Positions 6,226 to 13,387 of a stretch of DNA of 47,322 nucleotides are shown here, piece after piece. The DNA is from a virus. The stretch's first letter is position 1. Every line of letters starts with the position of its first letter. Below the pieces are notes generated by a model, which was not told where the DNA came from, made no database searches, and was given only the letters and a program-made list of their open reading frames with translations. The DNA lies in IMG/VR virus record IMGVR_UViG_3300042301_000695, positions 1-47,322 of that record, one strand, 5' to 3'. A program made the translations under genes and the position numbers.

Positions 6226-6701
6226 TGACTAACCTGAGTCCAAAAGCACAGCAAGCACTAGAGAACCTAAGAATGCTGGATGCCGAATACCGCAAGCGTA
6301 AGTCTGAGATTGAGCTCGATCTTCGTGCTCGCCTCAACGACTTGCTGACTGAGACTAGGCGAGAGAGGGACAACGCTCTCGCACTAGCCGCTCAGTTGGG
6401 AGTGCCACGCACTCAGCTGGGTAAGGCAATCGGCACTAGCAACTACCGAACTGTTCAGGAGATTCTGGCGAGCGTCGCACCAGAGATGAAGCACAGCGAG
6501 AATGGCTGGTCTTTGGTCAGAGGTGCTGAGAAAGATACCTACACGCTTCAGGTCACAGCCTTGGGCGTTGGAAGGGTCACAGGTTCAGCCACAGTTGGAG
6601 TCAAGGATGGCGACATCTACTTTATCTCCGGCGATGCCTTTGTGCTCCCGAACATCTACCGCGAGGGATTGGCAGAGGAAGTGATTGCGAGTGCTATTTA
6701 G
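6225..6701 (+). CDS. Hypothetical protein with coiled coil and HTH-like segment
   Basis: The 158-aa product has a basic/acidic coiled-coil N-terminus (residues about 8-50, with KRKSEIELDLRARLNDLL and TRRERDNALALAAQ), then a segment that looks like a helix-turn-helix (LGVPRTQLGKAIGTSNYRTV, about 60-80), then a beta-rich C-terminal half from about residue 90 (TYTLQVTALGVGRVTGSATV). Similar coiled-coil plus HTH arrangements are known for small DNA-binding phage proteins, so a DNA-binding role is plausible but unproven. It is coupled to the gene before it. Confidence 0.75.
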   Translation: MTNLSPKAQQALENLRMLDAEYRKRKSEIELDLRARLNDLLTETRRERDNALALAAQLGVPRTQLGKAIGTSNYRTVQEILASVAPEMKHSENGWSLVRGAEKDTYTLQVTALGVGRVTGSATVGVKDGDIYFISGDAFVLPNIYREGLAEEVIASAI

Positions 6702-6861
6702 CATTGTGTTTCTTCTGACGATTACTGGACTTTTCTTCTGGGCAGTTGGAGCGTTCCTATTCTCTGAGGGCAAGGTGTATCACCAGAATCCGGCAGACTA
6801 CGACTATGACAGAAACGAACACGAAAACTATTGGAGAGGTTACGATGGACGATCTAACTAG
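6691..6861 (+). CDS. Small membrane protein, 56 aa, GTG start
   Basis: The frame from GTG 6691 to TAG at 6859-6861 starts VLFSIVFLLTITGLFFWAVG, a single strong membrane segment of about 26 residues, and continues with a polar tail rich in Tyr, Asp and Asn (NPADYDYDRNEHENYWRGYD). AGAGGAA lies 10 nt upstream; a TTG at 6685 is an alternative start. It overlaps the gene before by 11 nt and the next gene by 17 nt, consistent with a packed operon. N-terminus in the membrane and tail in the cytoplasm is the likely topology. Function unknown. Confidence 0.65.
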   Translation: MLFSIVFLLTITGLFFWAVGAFLFSEGKVYHQNPADYDYDRNEHENYWRGYDGRSN

Positions 6862-7081
6862 ATACGCTATCGACGATGAAGAGAATTGGTATAACGCTTT
6901 GCTCACAGACGCAGAGATTGACCACATACTCTCAATCGGAACTATTGTCTATAGTGACAACTATGAGGTATTCGTAGATGAAATCGGCTATGAGAAGCCT
7001 GTCTACTTTACTTCATTTGCAGAGGCATTTGACTACTGCAAGACTCGATGCCCAGAAGCGGAATGGGGCAACCTAGGTTGA
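6845..7081 (+). CDS. Hypothetical protein, 78 aa
   Basis: The ATG at 6845 is preceded by GGAGAGGTTACG, a good ribosome site; an in-frame ATG at 6746 lies within the membrane-protein gene and is less likely. The protein begins MDDLTRYAIDDEENWYNALL and contains SDNYEVFVDEIGYEKPVYF and a Cys-containing end (YCKTRCPEAEW). It is acidic and aromatic. No known domain is recognised. Its end overlaps the helicase gene by 34 or 19 nt, depending on which helicase start is used. Confidence 0.72.
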   Translation: MDDLTRYAIDDEENWYNALLTDAEIDHILSIGTIVYSDNYEVFVDEIGYEKPVYFTSFAEAFDYCKTRCPEAEWGNLG

Positions 7082-8454
7082 GACCATTTCCATTCCAAGA
7101 ACTCGACATCCAGAAACTAATTGCCAATGGAGGAACAGGGATTGTCGCCACTCAGGTGGGTGGCGGCAAAACCCTGATTGCCGTTGAGGTTGCCAAGCGA
7201 CTCAAGACCGAGGTGAACTTTGTGATTGCCCCAAAGGGAACGCACAAGAGGGCCTGGGAGCGAACCATTCTGGAGCAGATTCCAAATGCCAGAGTGAGAT
7301 ACATCAACTCCTCGGCGGATGGCAAGCAGGCGTTTCTCGAGCTAAAGGATGGTCACGCTGGCTGGTATCTAATCGGCCCAGAGTTTTTCCGTAACCTAAC
7401 TTGGAGTGGCATCGAGCCAGAGTTGGCAGTCTTTGACGAAATCCATAGAGTCTCTAACCGCCAGAGTAAAACCGCAAAGACCTTGCACACCCTAAAGGCG
7501 AAGCGTCGAATTGGAATGAGTGGCACAATTGCTGGCAACAAGATCGAGGGCATGTGGTCGGTGCTGAGGTGGGTTTACCCAGAGGTTTCTGGCCGTAGTT
7601 TCTGGGCGTGGGTCGAGAAGTATTGTGAAACAAAGTATGACTTTTTTGCAGGCAAGATGGTGGACAGGGAAAAGGTTGAGGGTGGCATTGTCGACTCCAT
7701 CCCCTGTTACATCCGTCACCTAAAGCGTGAGCAGTGTTGCCCAATGCACCCCAATGGCGTAGACCACGAACTTCCGGCGGTGCAGGAAGAGATTAGAACT
7801 GTCGAGCTATTGTCAGCTCAGCGAAAGATTTATAGAAAGCTAGAGAAAGATCTTTTTGTCTGGCTAGGAGATAACCCATTGGCAGTCGAAGCTCCGGTTG
7901 CAGTCCGAACCCGACTCAGGCAGATAACTCTCGGTGTGCCAATGATTGACGAGGAAACCCAAGAGGTCACATTCGCAGAGGATTGCGACTCGACAAAGCT
8001 GAACGAATTGTTCCAGATTGTCTCAGACCACCCCGAAGGTGAGCAAATGCTTATCCTGACCCACTCGCAGAAGTTTGCCAAGGTAACTGTGGCGCGACTT
8101 CGCAAGGCCGGAATGACCGCATTCGAGTGGTCTGGTCAGGCCACTCAGAAAGTTCGAGACCAAGCTCTCGAGCAGTTCATCGCAGGCAAGGTGCAATTTA
8201 TTGTGGCAGTTATCTCCGCAATTGGCGAAGGAACTGACGGACTGCAGGAGGCCGCCAACATAGTTGTGTGGCTATCGAAGGATGACAACCGACTGCTAAA
8301 CGAACAGGCCGCAGGTCGACTCGACCGCCGAGGTCAGAAGAAGTCGGTAATAAGTTACGAAATAATTGCTGAAGACACGTATGATGAAGGACAGTTTTCT
8401 AAGCTGATTCAGGATAAAATACTGATGAACGCGAGCTTACGACCTAGAGGATAA
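7048..8454 (+). CDS. SNF2-type superfamily 2 DNA helicase
   Basis: All main SF2 motifs are visible: LRPFPFQ (Q-motif-like start), VGGGKTLIAVEVAKR (motif I, Walker A), VFDEIHRVSN (motif II, DEIH), GMSGTIAGN (motif III), LILTHSQKFAKV (motif IV), ISAIGEGTDGLQEA (motif V) and EQAAGRLDRRGQKK (motif VI). At 468 aa it is a compact SNF2/RapA-like enzyme without accessory domains. Such phage helicases translocate on double-stranded DNA and are thought to act in replication or recombination. Two starts are possible, ATG 7048 and ATG 7063, neither with a strong ribosome site; both lie inside the preceding gene. It lies two bases before the first WhiB gene. Confidence 0.93.
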   Translation: MPRSGMGQPRLRPFPFQELDIQKLIANGGTGIVATQVGGGKTLIAVEVAKRLKTEVNFVIAPKGTHKRAWERTILEQIPNARVRYINSSADGKQAFLELKDGHAGWYLIGPEFFRNLTWSGIEPELAVFDEIHRVSNRQSKTAKTLHTLKAKRRIGMSGTIAGNKIEGMWSVLRWVYPEVSGRSFWAWVEKYCETKYDFFAGKMVDREKVEGGIVDSIPCYIRHLKREQCCPMHPNGVDHELPAVQEEIRTVELLSAQRKIYRKLEKDLFVWLGDNPLAVEAPVAVRTRLRQITLGVPMIDEETQEVTFAEDCDSTKLNELFQIVSDHPEGEQMLILTHSQKFAKVTVARLRKAGMTAFEWSGQATQKVRDQALEQFIAGKVQFIVAVISAIGEGTDGLQEAANIVVWLSKDDNRLLNEQAAGRLDRRGQKKSVISYEIIAEDTYDEGQFSKLIQDKILMNASLRPRG

Positions 8455-8455
8455 A

Positions 8456-8737
8456 ATGGCCAAGTCTAATGAGAGCCTCGATTTTGGAATAAAGCCAGAG
8501 GCTCGAGCAGCTTGGGACAAACTCTGCAAACTGCAAGACGAGAACCCCGTCTATCCTTGTGCCAGCAACCCATACCTATTTGCCGATAGCGACTTCCTGA
8601 CCGAAGACGAAGCCGAGCAGATCTGCCATGGTTGCCCACTGCTAAAGGCTTGCTACGATTTTGCTGTCGCTAATGGCGAACAGCACAACATTTGGGGAGG
8701 CATCAACTTTAGTATTTCACCAGAAGAACTTTTCTAA
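8456..8737 (+). CDS. whiB: WhiB-like Fe-S transcription regulator 1
   Basis: A 93-aa protein with the four iron-sulfur cysteines of WhiB proteins at residues 35, 57, 60 and 66 (the last three as C-x2-C-x5-C in ICHGCPLLKAC), followed by the turn IWGG. The family binds a 4Fe-4S cluster and the sigma factor SigA region 4, altering promoter choice. The first cysteine sits in YPCASNPYLF, less canonical than in the next gene. AGAGGATAAA precedes the ATG. Phage WhiB proteins are known to shut down or redirect host WhiB-controlled genes. The protein ends soon after the cluster domain and lacks the usual basic DNA-binding tail, so it may act mainly by holding SigA. Confidence 0.9.
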   Translation: MAKSNESLDFGIKPEARAAWDKLCKLQDENPVYPCASNPYLFADSDFLTEDEAEQICHGCPLLKACYDFAVANGEQHNIWGGINFSISPEELF

Positions 8738-8745
8738 GGAGAAAT

Positions 8746-9108
8746 ATGAACTTGATGGAACTGATGCGGTTAGCATCTCTCAAAGACCCAGAGAACTCTC
8801 TGGAGTGGCAGAGGGACGGACTGTGTAACCAAACTGACCCAGAGGCTTTCTTTCCGGAATACGAGAGAGACGGCAAGATGGCAAAAGAAGTATGCAAGGA
8901 ATGCCCAGTAAAGCAGAAGTGTTTCGATTACGCTGTTAGCAATAACGAAACATTTGGAATCTGGGGTGGTGTAGATTTCACTGTAAGAAGAACAGAAACG
9001 GAGCGACTAAATGATTATAGACAGCAGGGTGAAGGAACTAGCCCTATCTCTTTTCGGTCAAGCGAGTATCAGAGACTCACAAAAGAAGGTCGGAGCATCC
9101 GACTTTAG
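8746..9108 (+). CDS. whiB: WhiB-like Fe-S transcription regulator 2
   Basis: A canonical WhiB: W21-x-x-DGLC with cysteines at 27, 50, 53 and 59 (VCKECPVKQKC), then GIWGG, in 120 aa. AAGGAGAAAT gives a strong ribosome site. Unlike the copy just upstream it has a basic C-terminal tail (TVRRTETERLNDYRQQ, then SSEYQRLTKEGRSIRL), as in DNA-binding WhiB proteins. The last 98 nt overlap the start of the nuclease gene in another frame. Two tandem WhiB genes of different type suggest separate tasks, for example sigma capture by one and promoter binding by the other; that division is my inference. Confidence 0.93.
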   Translation: MNLMELMRLASLKDPENSLEWQRDGLCNQTDPEAFFPEYERDGKMAKEVCKECPVKQKCFDYAVSNNETFGIWGGVDFTVRRTETERLNDYRQQGEGTSPISFRSSEYQRLTKEGRSIRL

Positions 9109-9721
9109 TGACCCTTGCGAATACCACTTGGCTTCCAAGCTAATTGGAGAAGAGCAACCAGCGTTCAAGTATTGGATGGGTGCAAAGATTGGAACTGCAG
9201 TTCACGAGTTCCTTGAGGAGCGTATCCCAACTTCAGACTTCGAGCAGTTTCCAGAGTTTAAGTCGGCTTCAATCGAGCAGACCATTCGCCTTGGCAACCT
9301 AGAAGGCTATGGCGAGATCAAGTCGAAGCCAGACCTAGCACTTGTGGAGAGCCAGCACCTAATCGACTGGAAGACTTCCACTCGCGCCAAGAGCAAGAAG
9401 CTTCAGGCGGTCTTGTTCGAAGGCAAGGAAGATGCTGACTCGGCATACACCCTAAAGCGTTACTATGCTCAGGTGCAGGTTTACGCTTGGGGTCTAAACC
9501 AGAACGGCACTCCAATCGACGGATGCTCGCTTGTGTTCATCAACCGAGATGGCACTTACGACCCAGATGTCTGGACTTGGAGCTTCGACTACGACGAGCA
9601 GTTTGCGCTAGACATCTGGCACAGACTTGAGCGTATCTGGAAGGAAGTTCAGGGTGGCAAGCCACTCGAAGAGTTCCCAAAAGAAACTCACTGCTTTAAT
9701 TGCAAAGTTTTTGACAACTAA
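9011..9721 (+). CDS. PD-(D/E)XK nuclease of RecB/Cas4 type
   Basis: The nuclease motifs appear in order: VGASDFSDPCEYHLAS (N-terminal segment with Cys36), GTAVHEFLEE (motif with His), GEIKSKPDLAL (Asp), LIDWKTST (the D-x-K core) and YYAQVQVYAWGL (Q-x3-Y). Two further cysteines near the end (HCFNC) together with Cys36 suggest a remnant or variant of the Cas4/AddB Fe-S site, which normally has four. The likely job is exonuclease processing of DNA ends for recombination. No Cas1 or Cas2 is near. The ATG at 9011 has CGGAGCG upstream, and the conserved N-terminal motif shows that the 98-nt overlap with the WhiB gene is truly coding in both frames. Confidence 0.88.
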   Translation: MIIDSRVKELALSLFGQASIRDSQKKVGASDFSDPCEYHLASKLIGEEQPAFKYWMGAKIGTAVHEFLEERIPTSDFEQFPEFKSASIEQTIRLGNLEGYGEIKSKPDLALVESQHLIDWKTSTRAKSKKLQAVLFEGKEDADSAYTLKRYYAQVQVYAWGLNQNGTPIDGCSLVFINRDGTYDPDVWTWSFDYDEQFALDIWHRLERIWKEVQGGKPLEEFPKETHCFNCKVFDN

Positions 9722-9723
9722 GC

Positions 9724-9752
9724 TTGACAGCGTGAATTACATCTGTTACACT
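9724..9752 (+). promoter_or_regulatory. Promoter TTGACA-17-TACACT
   Basis: A perfect TTGACA at 9724-9729 and TACACT at 9747-9752 are separated by 17 nt, in the 53-nt gap before the Sak4-like gene. It would start transcription about 15 nt before the AAGGAGG ribosome site and drive the recombination/replication genes as a sub-operon. Confidence 0.75.
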
Positions 9753-9774
9753 AATCAAACAAGGAGGAAAACAA

Positions 9775-10500
9775 ATGAGCGATTTTCCAAAACTGCCCTT
9801 TGAGGCAGGCATCAAAAAAGCCGCACAACTAAATCGACCAAACTCGATTCTGGTTTACGGTGACCCAAAGCGTGGCAAGAGCTGGTTCGCTGCTTCGGCA
9901 GCTGAGGTAGCTGAGTTGTCACCTGTTCTCGTGCTAGACACCGAGGGTGGCTCTACCGCTATCTCTCGTGACTGGCCAGATGTGGATGTAGTTTCTACTG
10001 ACACTCACGAGAAGTTCGACAATGCAATCAACGCCCTACTAGGCCAGAAGCACAAGTATAAGACTGTCATCATTGACACTCTTGGTGTTGCTATGGACAG
10101 AGCCGAGAAGGCATTTGGCGAAAAGCCAGAGAACAAGAACAACAAGTTCGGTAAGTATGGCGACTTGAAGGTCTGGATCAACGACCTATCTCGCAAGCTA
10201 CACGCCGCTCCGTTCCTAGGAATCATTGTGGCTCACGCCCTTGACGAGAAGGACGAGAACACTGGTGCAGTAAAGACCATTCCACTGCTACCGGGTTCTG
10301 CTCGCAACACCCTTCCATCTGTGCCAGACATTGTGGCGTATCTCACCACAGAGTCCGACGGAGATGGTAACATTCACCGAGTGATGTATCTTCAGTCCTC
10401 GGACAGAATGGTCTCCGGAAACCGCTTCGGCCTTCCGGGAAGGCTTGTTGACCCAAGCATGAAGAAAGTCATTGACAAAATTGCTGAAGGAGGCAAATAA
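9775..10500 (+). CDS. Sak4-like RecA-fold ATPase (AAA_24 type)
   Basis: The 241-aa protein has a Walker A at residues 29-36 (GDPKRGKS), a Walker B-like KTVIIDTLG, LVLDTEGG in the region of the catalytic Glu, and a C-terminal part resembling short RecA/Rad51-type proteins of phages (Sak4). These assist single-strand annealing or strand exchange together with the phage SSB. It is preceded by its own promoter and an AAGGAGG ribosome site and is followed after 3 nt by the DUF669-like gene, the usual Sak4-SSB pairing. There is no N-terminal Rad51 domain. The recombination role is inferred from family and context. Confidence 0.85.
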   Translation: MSDFPKLPFEAGIKKAAQLNRPNSILVYGDPKRGKSWFAASAAEVAELSPVLVLDTEGGSTAISRDWPDVDVVSTDTHEKFDNAINALLGQKHKYKTVIIDTLGVAMDRAEKAFGEKPENKNNKFGKYGDLKVWINDLSRKLHAAPFLGIIVAHALDEKDENTGAVKTIPLLPGSARNTLPSVPDIVAYLTTESDGDGNIHRVMYLQSSDRMVSGNRFGLPGRLVDPSMKKVIDKIAEGGK

Positions 10501-10503
10501 ACT

Positions 10504-10968
10504 ATGGCACTCACCATCAACATCTCCGCCGGAGATCTAGCACCAAAGAGCGACTACTCCCTGCTACCTGCAGGAACATACTCCGCCACCATTTTCGACC
10601 TCGAGACCCTAGAGGTCAAGAGCGGTGAGAACGCTGGCAAGCCACAGTTCAAGGTTCAGCTTCGTGTATCGGAGGGCGAGTTCGAGAACCGCCGTCTGTT
10701 CACCTACGTTCCGCTTTACACTGGTAAGGCATTCTGGAAGACTCAGGCCTTCTTCGAGGCGCTGGGTTACGACATGAAGGACGGCAAGTTTGCTGTTCCT
10801 GCACCAAAGGACTTGATGGGTAAGACCATCGGTGCTAAGGTCAAGATCGTTCCGGGCCTTGAGGGCGAGGAAAACAACGTTGCTGGCTTCGTAAAGGCTG
10901 GTAGCACTCCAGAGGCCCTTATTGCGGGTCTCGGTGGAAAGCCAGTTGCCGAAGACGACACCTGGTAA
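10504..10968 (+). CDS. DUF669-like single-strand DNA-binding protein
   Basis: A 154-aa protein with the DUF669-type pattern: LPAGTYSATIFDLE, ENAGKPQFKVQLRV, NRRLFTYVPL, then KAFWKTQAFFEALGY, DLMGKTIGAKVKI and NNVAGFVK near the end. It is mostly beta, as expected for an OB-like fold. In phages this family regularly follows a Sak4 or similar recombinase and is believed to bind single-stranded DNA. An acidic C-terminal tip (EDDTW) resembles that of SSB proteins, which recruit partners. It lies 3 nt after the Sak4-like gene. A second protein of similar pattern is cut by the right window edge. Confidence 0.75.
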   Translation: MALTINISAGDLAPKSDYSLLPAGTYSATIFDLETLEVKSGENAGKPQFKVQLRVSEGEFENRRLFTYVPLYTGKAFWKTQAFFEALGYDMKDGKFAVPAPKDLMGKTIGAKVKIVPGLEGEENNVAGFVKAGSTPEALIAGLGGKPVAEDDTW

Positions 10969-11015
10969 ACACCAAATGGGCACTCCTGAGCATGAGTATA
11001 AACTGCTCACCCCCA

Positions 11016-11099
11016 CCCCTCTAATGGTTCGCTGGAAGCTTCTTACTCCTTTCTGTGCTTCACTCTCCTCAGCGCCGGGTTCGATTCCCGGAGAGGGAC
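11016..11099 (+). ncRNA. tRNA-like folded element (acceptor and T-arm like, no D or anticodon arm)
   Basis: A 6-bp stem CCCTCT (11017-11022) / AGAGGG (11092-11097) encloses two hairpins. The second is a perfect T-arm: CCGGG (11075-11079), loop TTCGATT, CCCGG (11087-11091). The first is a long bulged stem: CGCTG-GAAGC (11030-11039) pairs with GCTTC (11057-11061) and CAGCG (11070-11074), leaving an 8-nt bulge and a 17-nt loop. This has a tRNA acceptor and T-arm but no D-arm and no 7-nt anticodon loop, and no encoded CCA. It could be a degenerate tRNA, a tRNA-like regulatory RNA, or a relic of a host tRNA gene. It lies in the non-coding gap before the primase-helicase. Confidence 0.45.
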
Positions 11100-11101
11100 G
11101 A

Positions 11102-11173
11102 GACAAGGCAGGCGATTTTGCTCCCCCCCCCTTAGCAAAATCTTCGATTACGTCTTCGGTTGCCTGCCTTGTC
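11102..11173 (+). repeat. Nested perfect hairpins before the primase-helicase gene
   Basis: GACAAGGCAGGC (11102-11113) pairs perfectly with GCCTGCCTTGTC (11162-11173). Inside, GATTTTGCT (11114-11122) pairs perfectly with AGCAAAATC (11134-11142) around a loop of nine C and two T. The two stems stack directly, leaving 19 nt (11143-11161) on the 3' side. No T-run follows, so it is not a simple terminator. It lies 21 nt before the ATG at 11195, and the ribosome site (TAGGAGAA) lies outside the stem. It begins 3 nt after the tRNA-like element, so the two may form one structured leader. Confidence 0.7.
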
Positions 11174-11194
11174 CCATACCTTTAGGAGAAAGTT

Positions 11195-13387
11195 ATGAAT
11201 GTAAATGAATTTCTGGGGCTAGTGCTTGGAGAAGGTGCTGGCTATGCCACGATTGTGACGAAGGACTCAAAGGGAGTCCCAACTGTCCAGAAGTTTTTTA
11301 GCTACCCAGATGAACTCGACGAGATGGTCGCTTACGCTGAGCGATTCAAGAACGAGGATGTTTACTTCTCGCCAATCGTCTACTACGAACAAAGGCGTAT
11401 CCGCGAGAACGCCAAGAGCGTCTCTGTTGTGTATTCGGATGCTGACACTTGCAACCCTGCCAACTTCAGAATCGAACCATCGATCTCTGTGGAGACTTCT
11501 AAAGACCGCTGGCACTGCTATTGGGTGCTCGATGGCGAGGCCGACCCACAGCGAGTTGCTAATGTTGCGAAGAAGATTGCTTACGCACACCGAGACCAAG
11601 GCTGTGATGTATCTGGCTGGAATCCGACCAAGCTGCTTCGAGTAGCCGGAACTAGCAATAAGAAGTATGCCGAGACATTCGCAGTCTCTGCAACCACGAA
11701 TGGAATTATCTACTCAATCGAAGAGATTGAGAAGCAGTATGAAGATGTGCAGACTGACTCGATTCCTGAATTAGCTAACCTTCCAATGCCGGAAGAGACC
11801 CCAGAGCTAATGAAGGTGCTTTCGAAGATTGCAAGCAACCGAGAGATTCTTTCTCTCTACATGGAAGAGCCTAACGCAAACGCAGATATGAGCAAGATGC
11901 TCTGGCGTTTGGAGCTGGAGCTATTCCGACAGGGCTTGACAATCGAGGAAGTATTCACCGTTGCCAAGAACGCCAAGTGCAACAAGTATCACCACCCATC
12001 TCGGCCCAAGCGTCTGGATGCTGACGGAGATCTTTGGCGTGAGGTTCAGCGAGCACAGCAGTCGTTCGGGCAGGCTATAGCATCGGTTGAGCCACTAGAG
12101 GATAACTCTGCAGACTTCGAGAAGACCATTGACTTCCTAAGCTCCTCTGAGCGTGAGCTTGTGGCACAAACTCCTACCTTCGTAGACAAGTATTGCGACT
12201 GGGCTAGGAAGAAGACTGACGGAGCTATCGAGTATCAGATTGCCGGAGCGTTTACCATTCTCTCGTCGGCTTTCTCTGACATCGGAGCGGCCGCACCCAA
12301 GTATGGCAAGATGGGCCTGAACCTGTGGTTCATGCTTTTGGGTGAGACTACCCGAAGTCGTAAGTCGACTAGCCGTAGCTTGATGCTAAAGATGCTGACC
12401 GCCTACGAGCGCTTGGTCGGCTACCAGATCGACATCGGTTCGAACGCAACTGGCGAAGCCCTTGTGAAGCACCTTGCAGGTCGAGACAAGATGACATCGC
12501 TGTTCCACCGAGACGAGGTGCAGGGTATGTTCAAGGAGTTCGTGACCAAGACCTACATGGCCGCAGCTGCAGACCAATACACCGAGCTTTACGACGGCAA
12601 AGTTCCGGTTATGCTTCGCTCAACCGGAGCTAACACTGGCATCAAGGCCCTGCAGACCGACCGAGCTGAGACTAACTTCATTATGTATTTGATGGGTATC
12701 ACCAGCAAGGTTGCTGAGATTCTGACTGTCGACTACTTCCGCTCAGGCTTCCTAGCTCGATTCATCTATGTTGTGGCAGATGCGCCAGAACGCACAAGAG
12801 AGTCTGAGGACTTAGCTCAGGCCGAGGCCTATGCAACCTTCGTGCAGGATGACGAGATGGAGGGAATGGTCAGGGACATCTTCGACACCGCAACTTGGTG
12901 GCAGAAGAAGGGTGGCCCATTCCCAAGGCCGATCTTCATGTCTCAGGAAGCCCTAGACCGCTTCAACCAGTTCAAGTGGGAGATGGGTGACTACACCAAT
13001 GGACACCCGAACGAGGAGTCTGTAGAGCCTAGCCGTCAGCGCCTTGCTCTGTCTGTGTGGAAGATTGCTGTCTTGATTGCGATGTATGAGCGTTCTGAGA
13101 AGGTTCAGGTTGCTCATGTCCTAATAGCTATTCACTACGCCGAGGGCTGGTTCAAGAACCTTGTGCGTATGGCAGGAGCTATCTCGGCTTCAGAATGGCA
13201 GAGAGAGGTCGACTCCCTAGAGGCGCTGATTGCAACTCGTGGTGGCCGTCTGCGCTATGAGGAGGCCTTCAAGAAGTTTGGCGACAAGAAGAAGCGTGAG
13301 TTTGACGACATGATTGAGTCGCTACATTCTCAGGCCCGAATCAATGTCACGTTCGAAAACAATAAGAAGTTCTTGGAGACGCTATGA
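11195..13387 (+). CDS. Primase-helicase (AEP-type N-terminus, DUF3987-like C-terminus)
   Basis: A 730-aa fusion. The first 200 residues carry a RepB-like archaeo-eukaryotic primase pattern: VVYSDADTC (metal-binding Asp), DRWHCYWVLDGEAD, and NPTKLLRVAGTSNKK. From about residue 310 a DUF3987-like helicase part follows, with a degenerate Walker A (GETTRSRKSTSRS) and a Walker B-like LFHRDEVQGMF, and a C-terminal helical region. It should unwind DNA and lay primers, possibly also extend them, as PrimPol proteins do. No separate DNA polymerase gene is visible, so this protein is either the polymerase or works with the host enzyme. TAGGAGAA precedes the start; it follows the structured RNA element. 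Confidence 0.82.
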   Translation: MNVNEFLGLVLGEGAGYATIVTKDSKGVPTVQKFFSYPDELDEMVAYAERFKNEDVYFSPIVYYEQRRIRENAKSVSVVYSDADTCNPANFRIEPSISVETSKDRWHCYWVLDGEADPQRVANVAKKIAYAHRDQGCDVSGWNPTKLLRVAGTSNKKYAETFAVSATTNGIIYSIEEIEKQYEDVQTDSIPELANLPMPEETPELMKVLSKIASNREILSLYMEEPNANADMSKMLWRLELELFRQGLTIEEVFTVAKNAKCNKYHHPSRPKRLDADGDLWREVQRAQQSFGQAIASVEPLEDNSADFEKTIDFLSSSERELVAQTPTFVDKYCDWARKKTDGAIEYQIAGAFTILSSAFSDIGAAAPKYGKMGLNLWFMLLGETTRSRKSTSRSLMLKMLTAYERLVGYQIDIGSNATGEALVKHLAGRDKMTSLFHRDEVQGMFKEFVTKTYMAAAADQYTELYDGKVPVMLRSTGANTGIKALQTDRAETNFIMYLMGITSKVAEILTVDYFRSGFLARFIYVVADAPERTRESEDLAQAEAYATFVQDDEMEGMVRDIFDTATWWQKKGGPFPRPIFMSQEALDRFNQFKWEMGDYTNGHPNEESVEPSRQRLALSVWKIAVLIAMYERSEKVQVAHVLIAIHYAEGWFKNLVRMAGAISASEWQREVDSLEALIATRGGRLRYEEAFKKFGDKKKREFDDMIESLHSQARINVTFENNKKFLETL

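Noticed and set aside
9011-9721. CRISPR-associated Cas4
   Set aside because: There is no CRISPR array and no Cas1/Cas2; phage RecB/Cas4-like nucleases beside Sak4 and SSB-type genes act in recombination.
11016-11099. Canonical tRNA gene
   Set aside because: The acceptor and T-arm fit, but no D-arm and no 7-nt anticodon loop can be drawn; the best anticodon-like stem has a 10-nt loop or a bulged 10-bp stem with a 17-nt loop.
11016-11099. Phage attachment site (attP) in a tRNA 3' end
   Set aside because: No integrase or excisionase is visible and the segment lies within the early operon, away from any integration module.
10609-11106. Minus-strand ORF of 165 codons across the DUF669-like gene and the tRNA-like element
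   Set aside because: Its N-terminal SPGIEPG is the well-known artefact of reading a T-arm backwards; the plus-strand DUF669 pattern is clear.
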